Source of the DNA: Eopsaltria australis
Taxonomy: Eukaryota > Chordata > Aves > Passeriformes > Petroicidae
Direction of reading: 5' to 3'
DNA: 64,000 nucleotides
NCBI GenBank assembly: GCA_034509425.1
Contig: JAVTVJ010001824.1
Coordinates: 1-64,000 of the forward strand
Part shown: one piece after another, positions 1 to 11,008 of the stretch
Layout: each line of letters opens with the position of its first letter
How positions within the stretch are numbered: position 1 is the first letter of the stretch
Position numbers and translations under genes: made by a program
Notes under the pieces: model-generated
What the model saw: only the letters and a program-made list of their open reading frames with translations
What the model was told of the DNA's origin: nothing
Database searches by the model: none

Positions 1-130
1 TTGCTGTCCCAGCTCACTGTATCCAGCACCGACACCAGCCGCCCCCGAGGATCTGTGAAACAAAGGCTCTCCTCCATCCCTCTCTGCCTCAGGCGGCTGC
101 CATTGCCCTGTGCTACCTGAGCTCATGCCA

Positions 131-413
131 GAGCGCCCCCTGCAGCCACCGGGGAATCATCACACCCAGAGCGCCCCCTGCAGGCACCGGGGAATCATCA
201 CACCCAGAGCGCCCCCTGCAGCCATCAGGGACTCATCACACCCAGAGTGCCCCCTGCAGCCACCGGGGAATCATCACACCCAGAGCGCCCCCTGCAGCCA
301 CTGGGGAATCATCACACCCACAGCACCCCCTGGAGGCACCAAAGAATCATCACACCCACAGCACCCCCTGCAGGCACCGGGGAATCATCACACTCAGAGC
401 ACCCCCTGCAGGC
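131..413. repeat. 38-bp minisatellite, about 7.4 copies
   Basis: Consecutive units begin at 131, 169, 207, 245, 283, 321, 359 and 397, an exact 38-bp period. Each unit pairs a GC-rich half (gcgccccctgcag type) with an ggaatcatcacaccca half. Units differ by a few substitutions. Because 38 is not a multiple of 3, the apparent open frames across it cycle through three phases and are not evidence for a gene. Confidence 0.95.
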
Positions 414-439
414 TGTGACTGGAACTGCACCAAGAAGGA

Positions 440-691
440 AAGGTGCCTGAAGCCAAGCAGGCTGCCACTGGGTTTCTGGTTCTGTTTGTGGATTAACGCC
501 ATAGCTGTTGTTATTTGTTAGCTTTGTTTTAGATATTAGTAAAGAACTGTTATTCCTATTCCCATATCTTTGCCTGAGAGCCTCGTGATTTCAAATTTAT
601 AAGAATTCAGAAAGAGAAGGATTACAGTTTCCCATTCCAAAGGAGGTTCCTGCCTTCCTTAACAGACACCTGTCTTTCAAACCAAGACAGA
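440..691 (+). mobile_element. Probable 3' part of an avian LTR
   Basis: The stretch after the minisatellite has the look of an avian ERV LTR end: a T-rich segment, then an A/T-rich segment and an ending in CA near 691. I recognise it by general resemblance to passerine LTRs only. No partner LTR or target-site duplication was found, and the left end is not defined. Confidence 0.35.
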
Positions 692-2926
692 AAGTAAGAT
701 TCATTAATGCTCATTCTTTATTTCCAGCAAGAGCTCAGCATTTAAATCAGACCAGTGCTGAAACCCTCCAAGCACTGAGGAGTCTGAGCCATGGGATGAG
801 AGCATTCTGCATGTCTGGAGAAATTCATCCAGGCATGAAAACAGTTTCAAGAGGATTAGTTGATATCTCCAAGGGCACATAGACAAAAGAGCTGCTACAA
901 CCTGGGAGTATTGATTTGGGATGGTTTTGAAGTTTATTCTGAATAGAACAGCCACTCTGGCTTGGTGATGTGCCTGAGCCTGAGCCTGCAGCATTCAAAC
1001 TCTGCTTTCCATGTGGAGGTCAAGCAAAAGAAATCTTCACTCTCAGTGTGGTCACATTGATCTTTGCAGGCTGTCAGAAAGGTCTGAGGTTTCATCTGAC
1101 TTGGTTAACTGACCATAAAGGCAGAAAAGGGCAGTATCATTCAGTGTAATGTTCTTTATTTGGTGTAGTTTGTCATAGAGAAAGGCAATGGAAGTCATCG
1201 CAGGGTGAAGCCATTGCCTGACTTCAGAAACTTCACAACAACAATTACAAAGTGACTGTTAATAACAATAACGAGTTAATGACAAAGTGGTTAATTGCAT
1301 TTGGCAGTGTTGTTTGCTTGGACTCCTCTGGGGAACTGAACTTGTGTCTCTGTTGTTCAAACCCTTTTTTTGTTATAATTAAAACACTGGAGAAAGAGTT
1401 AATGACATTTTATTTACATTTCTACAGACTTGGCTTCTGGCAGCTGATCTACTTTTACCCCTGGAAAAAGAGACATTTTTTCTTGCTTTATTCCTCAAAA
1501 AGATAATACTGAAAGAAGCATTTTTTTAAAATAGAAGTTTGATTACTCTAGTAGAATAACAGTAGTGTTAATCACTTTAAGGGACATTGCATTCCAGATG
1601 GTTAAAGCTTTTAATTTGTCTCTTTTAAAGAAGTTTCTGACTGTGGTCCAAGGAGAAAGAGACTTCCAAATCCATTCATCCATTTGGAATAAACCTTTTT
1701 TATACCTGCTGCAGTGCCCTCCCACCAAACACTATCAGCAATTTACTGATTTTCCAGAATTCATCTCTTCTGTTTCCTTTTTCCAAATGCCACATGTGCA
1801 TGAAACAAAACAGAAATTGATGTAGTAGAAAGCAAGACAGGTCTTTAGCTGGTGAAAATCAGAATTTCAGCTCTAGGAAGGAGTGCTGATTTTTGGTCTC
1901 TGAGAAACATTGGTTTTGCTAGAGCTGAATTCACTTACAGTAACTTACACCATCCTCTCTCCCCTATTAAAAAAAGGAAGTTCTGGTTAAATTGTGCAAT
2001 TCAGTGGATCACAGCTTCACAAATAGACCAGAAGTTTGTGCCTGGATTCATCTCCCCAACCCCAACACCGGAACTATTGATTCCAGCATTTTTGTGGAAG
2101 AATGTTTTTTTTAAAATCATCTTTTTTTCTATTAAGTCTTTTCAGAAATCTGTGTGAAATGTTATTTAATAACTAATTAATTCACTTTTTCTGGCAAACA
2201 TTGGTACTGATTTAAATGCCTCTTTTGATATGGGCTGCTCAGCTCTCGACAAGGATGCATCTGAAAGATGCAGAGACAAACCTTTCCCAGTCTCTGGCAC
2301 ACGATGCTCACCCTCTGTCAGCAGGGAGTGAGTGCAGAGCTCAGCTCAGAGGAGTCTGGGTGCAGCCCCTGGTACCAGGGCTGACTTTGGGCAGGCAGAT
2401 GGGTAAGGATTCACAGTTAGCTGAGAAATTAAATATCAGTCCATTTGTACACACAGGCAGCACAATGAGTCCTTCAGCTCCCCGTGGAAGGAAGGAAGAG
2501 ATGGGGAAAATAAAGAAGGTCAAGAAATTTTTTTATTTCAAGATGTGACATGAAATTCTGATCTTTGACAAACCATCAAAAAGTGACATAAGGACAAAAA
2601 GTGACATTTTTTCCTCGTTTCCCTTTATTTCTTCCTTACTTTTCTCTTTTTTTTCCTTTTATTTTTCTGCATTCTACATCCACTTATCACTTTCTCTTCC
2701 CATCACTGGTTTATATGTTTTGGGAGAGTCCTTGTTTCTACTCTCAAGAGAGATTTCATTTCTCACTTGTCTCTCTAAGGGAATTAAACTCAAACAGCCC
2801 TAAACCTAAATAATCCTTACAGGTCTGAGAATTTTCTCTCACTAAAGCATTTTCAGAATGCTTTTTCTTCTATCTCAACATTGCTGGTGAGGTTATTAAT
2901 GCAGTAATTTTCAGGTGCCATCGTGC
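692..2926. other. No recognisable gene
   Basis: AT-rich single-copy-looking DNA. Open frames here are all at or under 110 codons, several begin with non-ATG codons, and none carries a motif I recognise. I see no splice-supported exon chain. Confidence 0.6.
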
Positions 2927-3445
2927 TGATGCCAAATTGATTTTTGCCTTTTTTCTTCTATATTTTCTTTATATTCTTTACACATTCATTTGTATTTCTG
3001 CAGCCTATTATTGTATTCTAGCTGGTTTTCCCAATGCTTTTCCCTGCCCTGTTAGACAGAAAAACAAAACACATTCCAAGGCCCCTCTCCTATCTTGGTT
3101 CTCCCTCACAACCAAGGTCAAGACCAGCTCTTCCAGACATTTTTATAAACTAAAACTTTTATAAAATTTAGTTCCCATCTGAAGAGGGAAGACTTACAAA
3201 GGGGTTGAACCAGGGAAGGGAAAATTCCCTCACCTCTTATGTCTCTAATTGGTGATTTTTCTCAATCATGCTAATTTCCTATACTTATCAAACAGTATTC
3301 ACCCCATGGGGGAGGGTGAGCATTTTGTGGACATTTTTCATATCTGCCCCTGGAAGCTTCCAATAAAGACCAGCCTTTATATTCCCTCCTACATAATATT
3401 ATCTCCAAAGTGTGTTCTTTTCGTTCCAGGTTCATCAAGGCACCA
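2927..3445 (+). mobile_element. Solo LTR (LTR family 2), plus orientation
   Basis: Begins TGATGCC and ends CACCA. A 4-bp direct repeat GTGC lies at both sides (2923–2926 and 3446–3449), as expected for a target-site duplication. An AATAAA lies near 3362. The sequence matches the reverse complement of the LTRs at 33673–34190 and 62468–62989 along its 5' third. No internal retroviral sequence adjoins it, so it is a solo LTR. Confidence 0.8.
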
Positions 3446-3768
3446 GTGCTAACTTTGAGATGAAACTACACCAGATTGCTAAAGAGAAGTGAGACAGGCT
3501 GGAGTGAAGGGCTCAGCTGGGATTTCCACAGGGCCCCTTGCATGGTCAGCACCCAAGGTGTGTCCTGGTGATGTCTCTGCAGCTGATTTATCTCAGACAA
3601 CTTTTATTAGGCCCTAGACATTACACCATATTGCACACCCCATGCAGGATGAGAAAAAGTGTGACTGACCCTCTAAATTGATGGGAGGTGAATGTTGCCC
3701 CCATCTCACATACAGAAAGTTGCTCACTAACTGAAGGAGCAGGGATGTCAGTGGTGAACACAGCTTCC

Positions 3769-4758
3769 TCACGGAAGCACCAGGTTTGATGTCTTTGGCT
3801 CTGCTGTCCTGTCTGGTTTCTGCATTCCTGCTGACAGAAATATTTTCCCCAGTGTTCTCCTGATGGCCTTTTTCATCTCAGTGTTTCTCAGGGTGTAGAT
3901 CATTGGGTTTAGCATTGGGGTGACCACAGTAAAAACAACAGAGGCCACCTTGTCCCTGGGGCCTCTCTTGTAGGGCTGGCCATAGGTGAAGATGCAGGGG
4001 ATGAATATGAAGCTCACAACAGTGATCTGTGTTCCACAGGTAGCCAGGGCTTTTTGCCTCCCTTCTGTGATGCACGTCCTTATCTTGAGCAAGATGACAA
4101 TGTAGGAAATAACCAAGATCACAAAGAGGGTGATGAGGATCATTCCACTGTTAAACACCATCTGCAGCTCAGCCCTGCCAGTGTCAGCGCAGGCCAGCTC
4201 GATGACTTGAGGGACGTCACAGTAGAAATTGTCCAGGACATTTGGGCCACAGAATGGCAGCTGGAGAAGAAAACCAGTTTGTATCACAGAATGGAGGAAT
4301 CCACCAAGCCAAGCAGCTGCCACCAGCCCTGTGCAGGTGCTCCAGGTCATGATGGACACGTAGCGCAGGGGCTCCCAGATGGCCACGTAGCGATCCACAG
4401 TCATCCCCACGAGCAAAAAGGACATTGCCCCTGCCATGAAATGGAAGAAGAACAGCTGCAGGAAACACTCCTTGAACGAGATCACTGTGTGCTGGCTGAG
4501 GAGCCCTGACAGCAGCTTGGGAGTGTTGACTGAGGAGTCGCTGATGTCAAGGAAGGCCAGGTTGGCCAGCAGGAAGTACATGGGGGTGTGGAGCTGCTGA
4601 TCCACGGCCACGGTGGCAATGATGGTGAAGTTCAGGAGCCAGGTTATTAAATAGATGAGGAGGAAGATCACATAGAGACAATGCTGCAGCTTGTGGCTCT
4701 GTGTCAGGCCCAACAGGACAAACTCTGTCACAGTGGTGGTGATGTTCTCCAATTCCAT
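3769..4758 (-). CDS. Olfactory receptor, class II, family 4-like
   Basis: Single-exon odorant GPCR of 329 residues, intact, starting at an ATG; it would act in cilia of olfactory neurons. Visible motifs: N-glycosylation site NIT at residue 5, LHTPMYF at 56–62, extracellular Cys98, VDRYVAI at 121–127, Cys180, SY at 218–219, RQKALATC at 234–241 and PMLNPMIYTLRN at 281–292. The second extracellular loop (DNFYCDVPQV) is typical of OR family 4. Oddities: IWEPLRY replaces the usual ICxPLHY after DRYVA, CGTQIT replaces CSSHLT in TM6, and the C-terminal tail is about 37 residues, longer than usual. It could be a true variant receptor or an early pseudogene, but there is no stop or frameshift. Family assignment is by motif only. 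Confidence 0.93.
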   Translation of the reverse strand: MELENITTTVTEFVLLGLTQSHKLQHCLYVIFLLIYLITWLLNFTIIATVAVDQQLHTPMYFLLANLAFLDISDSSVNTPKLLSGLLSQHTVISFKECFLQLFFFHFMAGAMSFLLVGMTVDRYVAIWEPLRYVSIMTWSTCTGLVAAAWLGGFLHSVIQTGFLLQLPFCGPNVLDNFYCDVPQVIELACADTGRAELQMVFNSGMILITLFVILVISYIVILLKIRTCITEGRQKALATCGTQITVVSFIFIPCIFTYGQPYKRGPRDKVASVVFTVVTPMLNPMIYTLRNTEMKKAIRRTLGKIFLSAGMQKPDRTAEPKTSNLVLP

Positions 4759-5179
4759 TCTTTATCCCTGCACCAACAAGAGCAATAAATATGGCTGTAA
4801 ATGTCTGTTGGACTGTAGAATTATTAAAACATACAATCATAGAACAATATATGTTGGGAGGGATTTCTGGAAGCCATCAAGTCTCACAAACTCTGTGGAC
4901 TGGTCAAGTATATGGCCAGTCTTCTAGGAAAAACCAAACAAAACAGAAACAAACAAACAAGTTCCCTTACATTTAGTGAGAACTTCGGATTTTCCAATTA
5001 GTGTCTTTCATCTTGTTGTTGTACACCTCCAGGAAGTGTCTGGCTCCATCTCCTCTGTACCCTCATCTCATCAGCCACTTAGACACAGAAATAAGGTTTC
5101 CCCTTAGCCTTCTCTTCTATGTGATTCATTTGCCCAGTGATTAATTTGGAGGCCCTCCAAGGACCTCAGTTGAGGGTAT
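4759..5179. other. Intergenic, small CR1 3' fragment likely
   Basis: The stretch near 4835–4895 contains an imperfect reverse complement of a CR1 3' end (tcatagaacaatatatgttggga). Otherwise I see nothing. Confidence 0.4.
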
Positions 5180-6110
5180 CACTGTGGTTCTTGTCCCGGA
5201 GTGCTGCCTATTGCCTTCTTTGCCAGAGGAACACATTCCCATCTCCCATTCAGCTGTTTGTCTACCAGGGTCATTATCCACAAAGCTGCTTCCTGGACAG
5301 GCCCCTGGTCTCTGCTGCTTGCACAGGATTGTCCTTTCCCAAATGCAAGATGACATTTTCTCATCTCCAACTTTATAATGCTCATGCCAACCTATTTCTC
5401 CAAAGTGTCCCCACAAATATCAGCCCTGCCTGACTGCTTTCCCCATTTTGGTGTCCTCCACAACTCCTATCTCCACATGCCTTTATATAAAGCCCCTCTC
5501 TGTTTCTCTTGTAGGCCTCTTTCTGGTACTGGAAGGCTGATGAAAGGTTTCCCCTGAGCTTTCCTTGTCTCCATGCACTAAATAAGCCCAGCTCTCTCAG
5601 CCTAATCACACTGGGGAGGTGCTCCAGCCTCCTGGATCTCTGGCCCTCCTTGGATCAGTAGGTCCATGGTCCATTTGTGCAGCTCCATGTGCCCCTTATG
5701 CTTGGGGCCCCAGAGCCGAGCACTGTTCTGCAGGTGGGGTCTCAGGAGAGGGGAGTTTATGGTTAGAATTATCTTCCTTGACTTGCTGGCCCTGCTGCTC
5801 TTGATGCAGCCCAGGACAGGACTGATTTCTGGGCTGTGAGTGGACATTGACAGGATAAATCCAGTTTTTCATCCACCAAACAGCCTCCAGTCCTCCTCTG
5901 CAGGGCTACTCCCACTCAGTGCATTGCCCAGCCCTGGGATTGCCCTCACCTCTGTTCAGGACCCTGTGCTTGGCCTTGTTGAACTTTCTGAGGTTCTCCC
6001 CAGCCCAGCTCTGTCCTGTCAAGGTCCCTCTCTAGGGCATCCCTTCCCTCTGCAACATCAACCCCACTGCTCAGCTTGGGAAGCAGCACCTCTGCCTGGA
6101 ATGCACCTCA
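5180..6110 (-). mobile_element. CR1 LINE fragments, antisense
   Basis: The plus strand reads as reverse-complement CR1. Landmarks are the segment aagcccagctctctcagcct at about 5584, a gaggtgctccagcctcctgg segment, and ggccttgttgaactttctga near 5972. The part from 5569 rightwards is repeated at 17619. The part before 5569 is present only here, so this CR1 runs through the left boundary of the duplicated block. Confidence 0.75.
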
Positions 6111-8500
6111 CCTAAAGCAAGGACTTGCAAGTTAGGCTGAGCTGAGCTTTAATGCATGGAGCTGCAGGGGTTCTGTGTCTGAATAGAAATAAAAGAGTCA
6201 CCCAGACAGGTCCTGCTTTCCCTGATCCTCCACTCCCACCACTGTGGCTGGCTGGACATGGAAGCCCACATTAGGCTGGGTGATCTGTGCACTAAAAATT
6301 AAGCCAGGATAAGGGAGGTGGCTGTCTCAGCTCCCAGCAGAGTCAAGAAATCTGGACAGGGAATGTGCTCACCTTAAAGGTGACACCACAGTGGTCACGC
6401 TGCTCCTCCTTAGGCTCCATGGACAGCTCAGTCTCAACCCCAATTTCTTGCCAACTTCTGCTCTTCCCTTACATTAGATTATTACAAAGAACTCTGCATC
6501 ACAGTCCTCTTCCAAACTTCTCCTCAGTCAGCTAAATGGCGTGAGCTAAAAGCACAGTGTCTCAAGTTTTAGAGAAATAACATGGTAATAGCAAGTGAAC
6601 TTGGGGACCCTGTGAGGAAGTTCTAAGGGAAGATGGGAGCTGCTCATCTGAACTCACAGCCCAAGATGACTGAGCCCTTTCCCTGATGGGAAGTTACTGC
6701 CTCTATTTGGCTGCTGAAACAAAAATCCAATTTCTTACAAGAAAAAAGAAAAAGCATATGCAGAATAAACAGCAACTTCTTTATTTTCCCCCCATAAACT
6801 CTTTAACTATTCCCATAATGGTATTTCAGAGAACTGCAGAAACCAGAAGATTCTGCACATTTCCATTGCCTCTGGTGAATACTCTGCAGGGATTCTGCAA
6901 TTCTTTTTCCCCATCCCAGTTTGCTCCTGTGTGTCAGTGAATAATTCCATCTCAAATCCTTATAAACATAAATGTATTTTCTGCTTAAAAATTGCAGGTT
7001 TTTTCCACAGGTCCAAAAAAGGAAAGCCACTTCTGGTATGAAACCCTGTTCTCTAACAATCCATAGTTAATACTGTGTATTAACTCATTATTTGTTCTCA
7101 TTTCCCATAAAAAATAGGACCTTGGGGGAGAGAAAAAGCAATTTGCTTTCATCTCTAATCCAACCTTTCTTTTTTACCTCAGTAATCTTCATAACATAAA
7201 AGATTGAGCTGCAGCAAAACTTGAAATACAGAAATGCTGTGAAACTGCTCTGACTCTTCCCTCAGACCTCTCCCAACACATGGGGAGTGTCTCTGAGGAT
7301 GGCTCTGTTAAATAAGATATATTACAAGTGATAAACAAGCATATTCAGGTCATTTTCTCTTGCACAGTATAACCACAGGCACTGGCAGCCTGTGGAATTA
7401 CTCATCCTTCCAGTAGTTTTGGCAGAAAGAGCAAATACCTTCAGCAAACTCCTGTTTCTGTGATCCAAGTTCACAACAGCTACCGGATCTCATTCTCAAG
7501 TTACAAGATGAAAGCACAGCTCTACTCAGAGGAGCAGGGGATGCAAACCTACCTCCAACAGAAGCCTCCAACAGCCATCCCTTATAGGATCCCTGATGCC
7601 TTTGTTAAGGGAAATGATGGGATTCAAGAGGAAAGCAAAATCTCCAATCACCTTGCACTTCTGGTCATTCAGAAAAAAATAACAGTCATATAATTAGCAA
7701 TACTAGATTTTGTCACCATGGGGCTAATTAAAAAGTTCTTGTAGTGCTTCAAGCCACGTGGATCAGGACCACGTGCAGATGCAGGAACCTTGTGATGATA
7801 ATTGGAGCAGAGCTAAGATGGGAATTTTCATGGCAGTGTAGTCACTTCTCCCCTTTGCAAGATGAGAAAATGCAAATTACAACTCTCCCCACCAGCAACT
7901 GGAGTAGGACAGCCCCTCACAGCATGTGTGCTGATTCTGGGGGAGGCACCTGTGTGTACATCCCACAAACCAGGTGTGCAGATGTGTATCCAGCAGCCAA
8001 AATTCCCACCAGCTGGCAAGCAGGGAATTCCAGGTCTGGGCAGGTTTACCAGGAGGGCAAGGGATCCATCCATGTTGGTACCTGGAGGTACCTGCAAGTG
8101 TGGTGTGCCTTTGGGATGAGCTCCCGAGTGCTGCTGAGTCTTTGGTGTGGCCAGCAGGAGCAGCTGGCAAGGAGGGGACTGTGGGATGGGTCAGGAGGCT
8201 GTGGTTCATGCTGGAGTGCTGGGGGACAGAGGGGTCACACCAGAGCTCAGAGTTGTGAGTGTGCAGTGCTTGTGAACCCTGTGGTGTCACAGGACTCTGC
8301 CAGCCCCACCATGCACGGTGCCTGGGTGTCACCTGGGTCCTGTGTGCCCTACATTGGCTGGGGCTGTCCAACAGCCCTGTCAGTGTCACCTGTGTGTCAC
8401 TGTCCATGCCTCTGTGTGTGACACCAGCTCAGCAGCAGGGCTGGCTGACCCTACAAACAGGAAAGGAACAGCTGTGAACTCAGCGTGGACAGAAACCCTG

Positions 8501-8586
8501 GGGCCCCCAGGCTGGGGTGGCAGTGGCCACACAGGAGAGTCCTGGGCCCCCAGGCTGGGGTGGCAGTGGCCACACAGGAGAGTCCT
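8501..8586. repeat. Tandem repeat, 2 × 43 bp
   Basis: Two identical consecutive 43-bp units beginning gggcccccaggctggggt. The pair is also present in the second block copy at about 20554–20640, so the tandem repeat predates the block duplication. Confidence 0.9.
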
Positions 8587-9960
8587 GGGCCACAGCTGCT
8601 GAAGGCAGCAGCTGCTCTTTAAGTGGCTGAACAAAAGCATTCACCCCTTAAGGAACAGAGAGCCTGCCCCGAGGCACAGGGCACAGCAGTGCCTCAGATA
8701 CACCTGCAGAAACTCTGCTAGCCCTGAGCACTGCAATGCCAGCACTGGGGGAACACACTCAGGATCACAAGCTCTGGCAGCCTGGGGACCAGGGCTTCCT
8801 CAAGGTCATCAAAAGCAGACACATCCAATCGAGATTTCAGCCTGATGTCACCCAAATGTGCATCTTGGCTGGCTCTACTGCAGAGAAAGGGGCATGGGGT
8901 GTGTGTGAATTTATCACGATGGAAAGTCTGAACTGCACTCAGAAGGCAGAGCTTCCAGATCCCATACACAGAGTCAGATGACAGAAGCTCATTTAAACCT
9001 GTGATGTATTTAAGCCAAACATCATACAGAGGCAACTTTTCCAAAGTCCTGAGTGAGTTACAAATCCAGGCAGCGAGTCCAAGGCCTGGGAACTGGCAGT
9101 GGCAGTTCTCTATGGGATACAAACACCTCTTTCAGAAGAGCTGAAGGTGACACTTCTTCTCCAGCCATACTTGTTCTCATTTCCAATCACTACCCCAAAC
9201 CATTGCAATCAAGGTTTATACAGGCACAGGAACAACCTACCTGGGCTGGCTGACCAGCCTGGCTGACACAAGGATGCTGCACACCACAACTTCTGGGGAA
9301 CCTCTGAAGCCTGAGGCTCTAAAAAACTCAGCTGAAGTAACTAAAGCAGCACTGCTGATTGTCCCCACTGCACTGGCCCACAAGGAGCTGGCTCTGTATC
9401 TCCAAGCAGGTCAGCCCACTCTCTCAGACAGGAACCTGAAGCTCTTGGGAAGAGGAAGGAAGCTGCACCGAACTTCCAAGCAGCAAAGACACTGCCCAAG
9501 CAACCCACGTGTATCTCAAACCATGTTTGCTTTCAGGACTATTCCCAAAGCCCCATTTCACCCAGCTGTGCTGACACTAACTGCAGGGACTATCCCCAGA
9601 TCCATCTACAGTCCCATTCCCATTTTCCCGCCTGGAAAGCCAGCACACTGCCATCCTGCCAGGAGACTGGGGCATTGAGACTTCACCAAGACTGATCCTT
9701 CAGCTGCTCTCACTACAGCACGGCATAAAGCAGAAATATGTGGACTGCAGTTGCTCTGGATGGTAAAGAGTAGGTCTTTATCTGCCTCAAGTGCCTTGCA
9801 ATAGAATCTTCTAGTCCCAACTAATAGCACACTAGGAGTATTTCTCCAGAAGTACTGCTATAATAAACTTCACTGCTCTGTGGACTTCACACCCTGCAAC
9901 CCACTTCAGGATGTGGAGGTGGGTAAAGGGAAGCATGTGGATACATTTCTGCCACTGTGA

Positions 9961-10381
9961 GATGATGAAACTGCAATCTTTACCAGGGCAGAGGTGCTGC
10001 TTCCCAAGGCAGACCAGGCAGCTTGGATATTCCCAGTGCCCAGCCAGGGGAACTCCCTGAACACAAGCACCACCTCGTGGGATCAACAGAAGAAAACCAC
10101 CCTGCTCGGAGGTAAGCACAATGAAGGCAATAGCTGAAATGCTCCTTTGGGCTAAAGCTGTGACTTGCACTGCCTCACACCATGATGCACCAGCCAGATC
10201 TCCTCAGCACAAGCTGAGATGGAATGGGCTCTTAGCCAAGGCAAAGCAGTCCAGGGGCCACAGTCTGACTGTCACCCTTTTCCCCACAGGCTGGCAAAGC
10301 AGTGTTCTCCTTCATCCCTGCCACAGCACAAGGGCTGTGGAACCCTGGCAGGGTGTAACTCGTTGGACTGGACTCAGCTGA
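9961..10381 (+). other. Candidate terminal exon pair, unidentified
   Basis: A plus-strand frame is open from 9961 to 10111, followed by a good donor (ggag|gtaagc at 10112). A good acceptor (ttttccccacag, ending 10289) lies 178 bp on. Joining 9961–10111 to 10290–10381 keeps one frame open to a TGA at 10379–10381. The same arrangement is intact in block copy 2 (about 21805–22222). I do not recognise the peptide, and no upstream start or exon was found. Two splice-like motifs this close can occur by chance, so this is only a candidate. Confidence 0.25.
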
Positions 10382-10394
10382 AGGTGCTGACCCA

Positions 10395-10760
10395 TCCTTG
10401 TATGGGGGAACACAGAAGAGCAAGCCTTCGAGAAAGGAAAGAAGATCATCCAGATTCTCCTAAGAGCTGGTTTTGCCATCAAGCGAAGTAAGATTAAGGG
10501 ACCCACTCAAGAAATCCAGTTTTTAGGAGTCAAGTGGCAAGATGGACGTTGTCAGATCCTGACAGAAGTAATCAACAAGATCACTGCTATGTCCCCACCT
10601 ACAAACAAGAAGGAAACCAAGGCTTTTCTAGGAGCTGTCGGGTTCTGGAGAATGCATATCCCAGAATACAGCACGGTTGTGCTGTGCTTTACCTCGTCAC
10701 ACAAAAAAGAAATGATTTCTAGTGGGGTCCTGAGCAACAACAAGCATTTGAACAAATTAA
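10395..10760 (+). pseudogene. ERVL-like pol, RT C-terminal fragment
   Basis: The plus strand encodes the end of a reverse transcriptase and the start of its connection region in more than one frame. Recognisable pieces include a FLGVKW-type segment near 10525 and a KAFLGAVGFWRMHIP-type segment near 10621–10670. Frame changes and missing upstream RT make it non-functional. It is a broken remnant of an old element. Confidence 0.7.
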
Positions 10761-11008
10761 GCAGGAGATTGCCAACACAGTAGCCCTTGGGCCATTCAGA
10801 ACAGGGCAGGATGAGAAAAACGTGCTCTACACTGCGGCTGGGGAGAATGGTCCATCCTGGAGCCTGTGGCAGAAGGGACCTGAAGAGATTCGAGGATGAC
10901 CGCTCGGCTTCTGGAGTCGGGGATACAAAGGATCTGAGGCCAGCTATACCCCAACCCAGATAGAGATTCTTGCAGCTGATGAAGGGGTTTGAGCTGCCTC
11001 GGAAGTAA

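Larger units (their letters stand above)
5569..10391 (+). repeat. Duplicated block, copy 1 (4,823 bp)
   Basis: Nearly base-for-base the same as 17619–22232, in the same orientation. Scattered substitutions and small indels separate the copies; I estimate high-90s percent identity from reading aligned lines. Copy 1 carries 209 bp (9161–9369) absent from copy 2, which accounts for the length difference. The block holds antisense CR1 at its left, a 2 × 43-bp tandem repeat (8501–8586), and otherwise no gene I recognise. It ends abruptly where ERV pol sequence starts. Confidence 0.95.

Noticed and set aside
110..450. Pro/His-rich ORFs at the left edge
   Set aside because: They read through the 38-bp minisatellite in shifting phases; pure repeat translation.
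4054..4509. Plus-strand ORF opposite the first OR
   Set aside because: Antisense shadow of a GC-rich OR exon; no motif.
7744..8421. 225-codon plus-strand ORF in block copy 1
   Set aside because: Broken by indels in block copy 2, Trp/Cys-rich, begins at GTG, no recognisable domain.
8718..9122. 134-codon minus ORF in block copy 1 with an acceptor-like TTTCTCTGCAG inside
   Set aside because: No convincing donor or family match, and a one-base deletion in copy 2 (near 21069) shifts its frame.
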